This document shows, one piece after another, positions 58,854 through 64,000 of a DNA stretch of 64,000 bases. Source of the stretch: JANOBD01 sp031411495 (lineage in GTDB: Bacteria > Planctomycetota > Phycisphaerae > Tepidisphaerales > Tepidisphaeraceae); contig JANOBD010000043.1 of the NCBI GenBank assembly GCA_031411495.1, positions 39,088-103,087 on the forward strand, given 5' to 3'. The translations under genes were made by a program, and so were the position numbers. Within the stretch, counting starts at the first letter, position 1, and every line of letters starts with the position of its first letter. A model generated the notes under the pieces. It worked only from the letters and a program-made list of their open reading frames with translations, was not told where the DNA came from and ran no database searches.

Positions 58854-59100
58854 CAGCGTCCCTTTCTTTGGCGAGATAGCAAGGGCAAGCCGGTCGGAGG
58901 TCAACGCGCTCAAGTAATCCTAACAATTGCTTCATCGAGTGCTCGGGATTGGTTCCCGTTGTCGATGCCCCGATACCCGCTTCCGCCACGCCGAACCCAC
59001 TCATCGCCCTGGGAAACCGGGCTGACGCGGACCGGCGTGGGATGCATACGCAGTGGATCCTTCGACACCGGTTCGCGTCGGGCATACCCTTGGGCTTCCG

Positions 59101-60447
59101 ATGAACGAGCCCGCGACGTCCGCCCCATCCTCCAGACACGACCCATTCGCCGCGCTCCGCTATCGGAACTTCTGGATCTACGTCTCCAGCTACGCAATCG
59201 CGGTCGTCTCTTCCATCATGCTCTCCACCTGCGCGAAGTTCGAGGTGAATGAACTCACCCGGCATTCCGCGAGCGGCCCATCGTTTTATCTGGGGCTGCT
59301 GGCCGCGTGTGGCGCAGTACCGGTATTGGCGCTCTCGATCTTCGCCGGCCACGTCGCCGATCGGTTCAGTCGCAAGGGCGTGCTCATCCTCACGCAGATC
59401 GTCCTCTCGATCATGCCTGTGCTCTTCGCACTTCTCGCGCTCCGCGGCATTACCAGCGTCTGGATGATTTACGCCATCATCCTCACCAACGGCATCGCAC
59501 TGACTTTCGCCCGCCCGTCCCGTGGCGCGCTCATCGTCACGCTGGTGCCGCGGAAACACTTCGGCAACGCCGTCACCTGGAACTCGAGTATTTTCGAGAT
59601 CAGCGGCGCGATGGCGCCGGCGATCGCGGGCTATCTCATCGCCGGGACACAGCTCTCCAATGCGCTCTTTGTCAGCGGCGCGTGCATGTTCGCGTGCCTG
59701 ATCATCTCGCTGTGGCTTCCGAATCCGAAGGCCGCCAGCGGGAAGGAGCCGCTGACCATCCGCTCGCTGCTCGCCGGCGTGCGCTTCGTCCTGCGCACGC
59801 GCCTGCTCTTTGCGGCGATGTCGCTGGACCTCTTCGCCGTCCTCTTCGGCGGAGTGACGTACCTGATGCCGGTCTTCGCCGATCGGCTCGGCGTCGGCGC
59901 GAAGGGTCTTGGCTGGATGCTGGCCGCCACGAGTTTCGGCGCGATCTCGATGGCGTTTTTCCAGACGCTGCGCCCGCCCTACCGGCGCGCGGGCCGCGCG
60001 CTGCTGATCGCCGTCGTCGGCTTCGGCGTCGCCACGATCGTCTTCGGCCTCTCCACCAGCTACTGGCTGTGCCTGGCGATGCTCTTTGTCGTCGGCATGT
60101 GCGACAACGTAAGTGTCGTCGTCCGCCACTCGCTGGTGAATCTCATCACGCCCGATTCGATGCGCGGCCGAGTTGGCGCGGTGAACCAGGTCTTCATCGG
60201 CGCCAGCAACGAGATCGGCGGCCTGGAGAGCGGTATGACCGCGGCCGCCTTCGGACCGGTGGCGAGCGCCGTCATCGGCGGCGCGCTCACCATCGCGACG
60301 GTGATCACGATCGCGCTGAAGTTCAGGGAAATCCGCCTGCTCGGCGCCCTGCACGAGATCAAACCCGCCCCCGGCGAGGAGCCGCTCGACCCACAGGCCG
60401 ACCGGGGTTTTGAGGTCGCCACCAAACTCGAAGAACTGGCTCCATAG
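59101..60447 (+). CDS. MFS transporter, MFS_3/EntS-like exporter
   Basis: The protein has 448 residues from ATG 59101. About 12 helices are present, with the family segment 'VSSIMLSTCAKFEV' in helix one. The first cytoplasmic loop is 'GHVADRFSRKGVLI' (GxxxDRxxRK), and the EntS-type 'TFARPSRGALIVTLVPRKHF' follows. A second 'DNVSVVVRHSLVNLITPDSM' loop resembles the siderophore exporter branch. It may export a small molecule or siderophore. The frame's upstream extension is not supported. It is divergent from the response regulator by about 247 bases. Confidence 0.9.
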   Translation: MNEPATSAPSSRHDPFAALRYRNFWIYVSSYAIAVVSSIMLSTCAKFEVNELTRHSASGPSFYLGLLAACGAVPVLALSIFAGHVADRFSRKGVLILTQIVLSIMPVLFALLALRGITSVWMIYAIILTNGIALTFARPSRGALIVTLVPRKHFGNAVTWNSSIFEISGAMAPAIAGYLIAGTQLSNALFVSGACMFACLIISLWLPNPKAASGKEPLTIRSLLAGVRFVLRTRLLFAAMSLDLFAVLFGGVTYLMPVFADRLGVGAKGLGWMLAATSFGAISMAFFQTLRPPYRRAGRALLIAVVGFGVATIVFGLSTSYWLCLAMLFVVGMCDNVSVVVRHSLVNLITPDSMRGRVGAVNQVFIGASNEIGGLESGMTAAAFGPVASAVIGGALTIATVITIALKFREIRLLGALHEIKPAPGEEPLDPQADRGFEVATKLEELAP

Positions 60448-60625
60448 GAACTCGCGTCACGATATCGCCGACGCCTGAATGTTCACTTTCCGCAGAGCGG
60501 TGCAAGAGTCATCTCCGGCGATCGTTTCGCAAAGTCTCAAGAACCGAATCGTGCCTCCGCGTGTCGTTCGCATTTGCTCTCGTACGGAACGTCGGCGGCG
60601 TCCGACAAGTACGAGGTAATTGCAG

Positions 60626-60658
60626 AACGGCGGACAGGCTTGGGGCCTGTCCGCCGTT
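60626..60658 (-). terminator. Hairpin terminator after the PEP-CTERM gene
   Basis: AACGGCGGACAGG (60626-60638) and CCTGTCCGCCGTT (60646-60658) form a perfect 13-bp stem with a 7-base loop, 31 bases after the PEP-CTERM stop. The tail is not strongly U-rich on either strand, so termination may need Rho or work from structure alone. Confidence 0.7.
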
Positions 60659-60688
60659 GAGATTGTTGATAAACCGACCAGCGAGTGC

Positions 60689-61528
60689 TTAGACGGCACG
60701 ACGACGGCGGAAAGCGAGCAGCGCGGTGCTGGCGATCGCGGTCAGCGATGCCGGCTCTGGCACCGTGATCACGTTGCCGGTCAGCTGAAAATAAACGTTG
60801 CTCTTGACGTCGTTCGGGGCGGCGAAGCCAGTGAACTCAGTGCCTTCGAACTGGCCGTTGAGGTTCGTGTCTTCGTAGAAGCCGTTGGTGCTCGAGCCGA
60901 GCAAGGTCGCGGCGCGGTCCTGATAGAACGCGGTGGTGCCGAACGTGTTCGGGGTGTAGCTGACGGTTCCATTCGGAGCCACAGACACTGCAGAACCGGC
61001 TACGGTGTAGAGCATCGCGTAACCGAAGTTCGCGCTGGTCAGGACCGGAAGCGGGGTCGAGAAGGTGATCCCGGTGGTGAGCACTGAGAGCGTCGAGGTC
61101 GACGTTCGGTTGAACTGAGCGGCGCCGATCACGTTGGACATGGTCGAACCGCTGGGTGCACCGGCGTTGCTGTTGTCGAAGATCAGGAGCCACACGTCGA
61201 ACGAGCCGGCATTGGCGGCAGTTCCGCCTTGAACGCGTGCAACGGTCGCGGCAGTGATCTGAAAGCCTTGGCCGGCGCCGATCGGAGTCGAGAGCGTGCC
61301 GATGTCAGCAGCCGCGGCAGGACGAACCGTGTCATACAGACCGCCCGTACCGCTTCCGGTGTAGTCGTAAGCGACCGCGGCTTCGCTGGCCGGTGGCGGG
61401 GTCTGGTTATCGGCAGTAACCGTGACGCCGGGCGACGGCTCGATCACGCGGTACGGACCCGCGTTGACGGCGGCCGAAACAAGTGACAGCGCGAGCGCGC
61501 CGAAGGCAAAGGAAAGACGAGTCGACAT
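60689..61528 (-). CDS. PEP-CTERM sorting-domain protein
   Basis: The 279-residue protein follows AGGGAG. It has a signal peptide ('LSFAFGALALSLVSAAVNAG'), a Ser/Thr/Asn/Gly-rich secreted middle and a typical C-terminal sorting signal ('VPEPASLTAIASTALLAF' then 'RRRRAV'): PEP motif, hydrophobic helix and basic end, cut by an exosortase. An EF-hand-like Ca2+ site is possible at 'EDTNLNGQFEG'. It is likely displayed at or released from the cell surface. The middle resembles no enzyme I know. Confidence 0.93.
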   Translation of the reverse strand: MSTRLSFAFGALALSLVSAAVNAGPYRVIEPSPGVTVTADNQTPPPASEAAVAYDYTGSGTGGLYDTVRPAAAADIGTLSTPIGAGQGFQITAATVARVQGGTAANAGSFDVWLLIFDNSNAGAPSGSTMSNVIGAAQFNRTSTSTLSVLTTGITFSTPLPVLTSANFGYAMLYTVAGSAVSVAPNGTVSYTPNTFGTTAFYQDRAATLLGSSTNGFYEDTNLNGQFEGTEFTGFAAPNDVKSNVYFQLTGNVITVPEPASLTAIASTALLAFRRRRAV

Positions 61529-61984
61529 AATTTTCTCCCTGAAACAGATTTCAGAATGTGCTGACGAGGAAACTCACCTCGACATGTGAGGTTTATCAGA
61601 ATCCGCAGCTGACGCAACCAAAAATTGTCAAAATCGAAGCTACCCGAATCTGGCAGAATGTCACCGTGGCACCGCAACCGAAGCATTCTTCCCATTTTTC
61701 ACGCGAATCCTGAAACTCGATGCGCCAGATGCATCAATGCCGGAAATGATTCTGCCAAAACTGCGATGTCGACCGCATTTTACTGCGGTGGATGGGAGAC
61801 ATTTGTGTCACTTTTTCAGCGTTGGCGGTGCTCGTGGCGGATGCGCTCGGAAGATGCGCCAATCGCGTGTCGGAGTAGTCGTCGCAGGTCAAGGCTCTGC
61901 CCCGTGCGACCGTTCTCGCACTCAGCAGCCCTTGCCGCGCGATTCGAAGATCTCTCAAAATGGCCGGCGCGAGGTGCCGAACCG
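61529..61984. other. Intergenic region upstream of the PEP-CTERM gene; no gene seen
   Basis: The 456 bases contain no open frame with credible coding character on either strand. Near 61571-61595 an imperfect inverted repeat (AAACTCAC ... GTGAGGTTT) lies about 45-65 bases upstream of the PEP-CTERM start and could be an operator or leader hairpin. On the minus strand TTGGTT and TGATAA, 17 bases apart just upstream of it, are a weak promoter candidate. The rest is moderately AT-richer than coding DNA. Confidence 0.45.
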
Positions 61985-63448
61985 CTACTCCTGCAATCTC
62001 GCGACGAGATCCCGCTTGAGCACCTTCCCCGTCGGACTGCGCGGGAGCGAATCGACGACGTGGATCTCTCGCGGAAGCTTCCAGTTCGGGACGTCGTGAG
62101 ACTTGAGGTGCTCCCTGAGTGCGTTCGCATCCACAGTGTGCCCTTCGCGCGCCACGACGAACGCGACGGGCACTTCGCCGCGTGACTCGTCCTTCTTCCC
62201 CACCACCGCCGCTTCTGCAACGGTCGGGAGCTTGATGAGCATTTCCTCGAGCTCGCGCGGGGCGAGCTTTTCGCCGCTGACGATGATCATGTCTTTCGCG
62301 CGGCCGGTGATGAAGAGATAGCCTTCTGCATCGACGTGGCCGAGGTCGCCGGTGCGGAAGAAGCCATCGTCGGTCAGCGCCTCGCGGCTGGCTTCAGGCA
62401 GGTGCAGGTACCCATGCATGATCGACGGACCACCGAGTTGGATCTCGCCCGTTTCACCGGGGCCGAGCGATCGGTTGTTCTCATCCACGATGCGGACGCG
62501 GCCCAGCGGAATCAGCCTGCCGACGCTGCCCTCGCGGTGAGCTTGCGGCGTATTCACTGCGATCGGGCCGCAGGTTTCGGAGAGGCCGTAGCCCTGCAAA
62601 AGCGGCTTGCCGAACTTCTGTTCGAACGCGATTCGAATGTTGCCAGGCAAGGGCTCGCCGCCGCAGATGAGCGCGTAGGTGTGTGCGAAGTCATCGGGCA
62701 CGACGCTCTTGAGACTGAGCATCGCGCCATACATGGCGGGCACGCCGATGACGATATCGCACTTCTGTTCCTTGATCGTCTTGGCGGTCGCCGCGGGGCT
62801 GAACCGTCCGAGATAGGTGACTGGCGCGCCGAGTTGAATCGGCGCGAGCAGCGTGCCGGTGAAGCCGGTCGAGTGGAACAGCGGCGCGAGGCCCAGGAAG
62901 TGATGGTTACTGCCTTGGAAGACCAGCTCGATGCAACCCTTCACGCAGATCGAGAGGTTTTTCTGCGTGAGCGGCACACCCTTCGGCATGCCACTTGTGC
63001 CGGAGGTGTAAAGAAGGACGGCCGTCGCATCGTCGGCCATTTCCTTCGGACTCGCGGGAAGCGAGGCCGCGCAGTTCGTCGGCATCTGGGACAGGTCGAT
63101 CAGCTTCGCCGGCAGATAATTGAACTTCTCCGCGAAAGGCTGCGCGGTGAGAATCGTGTCGATGCCGCTGTCACGGACCATGTGCTCGATCTGCGGTCGG
63201 GAGAGGAGAAAGTTGATCGGCACGACCGACTTCCCGGCAAGCAGGGCGCCATAGAACGACGCGACAAACATCGACGATGCCGGCAGGAGTATGCCGACCT
63301 TTTCGCAGGCGGTTTCGCGCGCGATGAGTTGAGAAAGGCCGGCGGCAGTCGCGCCGAGCGAGCCGTAGGTCTGCGCGCCGCGGTCATCGATGACGGCGTT
63401 CTCGCCGGGCTTGTCGTGGACGTGTTTCAGAAACGGTTCCAGCAGCAT
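61985..63448 (-). CDS. AMP-forming acyl-CoA synthetase / fatty-acid-CoA ligase
   Basis: The protein has 487 residues from ATG 63448, with GGAGG immediately upstream; an in-frame start at 63475 is less likely. ANL-superfamily motifs are present: P-loop 'LLYTSGTSGMPKGVPLTQKN' (about 150), 'QGYGLSETCGPI', the hinge 'FITGRAKDMIIVSGEKLAP' and catalytic Lys in 'PRSPTGKVLKRDL'. It activates a carboxylic acid (fatty or aryl acid) to the AMP-ester and then the CoA thioester. It stands alone, so the acid is unknown. Confidence 0.94.
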   Translation of the reverse strand: MLLEPFLKHVHDKPGENAVIDDRGAQTYGSLGATAAGLSQLIARETACEKVGILLPASSMFVASFYGALLAGKSVVPINFLLSRPQIEHMVRDSGIDTILTAQPFAEKFNYLPAKLIDLSQMPTNCAASLPASPKEMADDATAVLLYTSGTSGMPKGVPLTQKNLSICVKGCIELVFQGSNHHFLGLAPLFHSTGFTGTLLAPIQLGAPVTYLGRFSPAATAKTIKEQKCDIVIGVPAMYGAMLSLKSVVPDDFAHTYALICGGEPLPGNIRIAFEQKFGKPLLQGYGLSETCGPIAVNTPQAHREGSVGRLIPLGRVRIVDENNRSLGPGETGEIQLGGPSIMHGYLHLPEASREALTDDGFFRTGDLGHVDAEGYLFITGRAKDMIIVSGEKLAPRELEEMLIKLPTVAEAAVVGKKDESRGEVPVAFVVAREGHTVDANALREHLKSHDVPNWKLPREIHVVDSLPRSPTGKVLKRDLVARLQE

Positions 63449-64000
63449 CGCGCCTCCATCAGGATTCAGGAACACGAAGATAACGGATCGCCCTCAATGA
63501 TGAGAGGCGGGGACAGGGATATGACGGTGAAATCGACTGGCGCGGGCCGCCCCCGGGCGTTCTCGCCTTGCGTCGATGAGTTCGAAGTGCGCTCGAAAAA
63601 GAATGCAATTCTGTTTGCCCAAGGCCAATAGCGCCGATACTGTTGATGCGTACGACCGGTGAGGATTGCCACGAAAGTGGCGGATACTCACCAATCTGCG
63701 GTGTTCGAGCTTTCAAACCATAAAAGCCTCGAACCGATATGTCTCCTTTGGGACCAAGAGACGCGAAAGCGTCTCGGGCTGCCCGTCACAAGGAAGCTGC
63801 GTTTCGGCGAGCTCTGCCTTTACTGTGCAGGGCGACGACCCGAGCGACTGCATCCAACCGGCGGGACAAACAGGTGAAAACCTGAACTCAGCCAAGCACT
63901 GTCGAACCCATTTTCTTCGTCGGGTTCGTGCGCTCCGGTTTGTTCACGGCACAGGCGGATTGGTTGTACGCTACTAACGCCCGGGTCTTGCGACCCGGGC
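63449..64000. other. Right end of the window: gene-free, structured, unexplained
   Basis: No credible gene is visible in 550 bases on either strand. Structured elements include GAGACGC-GAAA-GCGTCTC (63758-63775, GNRA-capped), an AT-rich stretch at 63715-63730, and a closing hairpin at 63979-64000. The word order GGCGGGACAAACAGGTGAAAACC... at 63860-63890 has the look of an RNA, but I could not match it to a known riboswitch. It may be a leader of a gene beyond the window. Confidence 0.45.
63979..64000 (+). terminator. Hairpin at the right edge
   Basis: GCCCGGGT-CTTGCG-ACCCGGGC forms an 8-bp GC-rich stem ending exactly at the last base. Whether a U-run follows cannot be seen. It could close an RNA transcribed from 63.7 kb. 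Confidence 0.55.

Noticed and set aside
58465..60354. Minus-strand frame of about 629 codons over the MFS exporter
   Set aside because: It has repetitive Arg/Asp/Gly composition typical of antisense frames, and the MFS protein on the plus strand has clear motifs.
1..64000. Search for tRNA, rRNA, CRISPR arrays, prophage and insertion sequences
   Set aside because: Reading by eye found no tRNA cloverleaf-type TTCGANNC context with matching acceptor, no regularly spaced direct repeats, and no transposase or phage genes. The palindromes are not spaced like CRISPR.

Overview
This looks like chromosome from a free-living, GC-rich planctomycete, most likely of the Phycisphaerae / Tepidisphaera-Humisphaera type. 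The lineage is inferred from gene content, not from a marker gene. The supporting signs are two proteins with a prepilin-type N-terminus (one with the H-X9-DG tail), a PEP-CTERM protein, two large secreted enzymes that begin with a short basic 'L-E/F-x-R-R-x-L-F' motif instead of a normal signal peptide, an McsA/McsB arginine-kinase pair, and many different palindromic repeats between genes. I found no rRNA, tRNA, CRISPR array, phage or insertion sequence. Gene density is high, with short gaps and several ATGA start/stop overlaps.

Layout. 1-5760: the end of an unknown gene, then a sugar/amide-use cluster (ROK regulator, Gfo/Idh/MocA oxidoreductase, acetamidase/formamidase, CBM9-like protein, RraA-like aldolase). 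5890-8130: two-gene ABC-2 exporter. 8330-11280: a degenerate MinD-like protein followed by a ParA-type ATPase fused to a glycogen-binding-like domain. 11700-13950: sugar-nucleotide dehydratase with an in-frame palindrome, and an LD-carboxypeptidase. 13970-16570: a three-gene operon (Cys-rich secreted protein, secreted anchored protein, pseudopilin). 16670-18460: mcsA-mcsB. 18550-21880: PTPS/QueD-like enzyme, pseudopilin, MFS transporter. 21940-25390: small membrane proteins, an unknown protein, a CPBP protease and fliM. 25560-32640: PLP aminomutase-like enzyme, DUF2339 membrane protein, nucleoside-type MFS transporter and a WecA/TagO-type transferase. 32870-35325: a subtilisin, then a gene-free transcription unit that looks like a structured RNA with a tiny leader ORF. 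35460-41220: aquaporin, ThyX, a small basic ORF, a membrane protein, a YhaM-like HD hydrolase, superoxide dismutase and an Rrf2 regulator. 41330-49550: DsbD-like protein with unusual domain order, a probable lysine-degradation group, a stand-alone toprim protein, a phosphatase and a pterin dehydratase. 49620-56390: fused ABC permease, a translationally coupled PAP2 / nuclease-like / Nudix operon, a membrane protein and a GH2 glycosidase. 56630-64000: PhoBR-like two-component pair, MFS exporter, PEP-CTERM protein, acyl-CoA ligase and a gene-poor right end.

How genes work together. The clearest functional groups are carbohydrate/amide use (1-5.8 kb), lysine breakdown through saccharopine and aminoadipate semialdehyde (43.2-47.4 kb), protein-arginine phosphorylation (16.7-18.5 kb) and surface glycan synthesis (11.7-12.9 and 31.3-32.6 kb). 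The most unusual items are the ParA-CBM fusion with its degenerate partner, the palindrome that has become 26 codons of a dehydratase gene, the RNA-like unit at 34.9-35.3 kb, and the secreted Cys-rich/pseudopilin operon.
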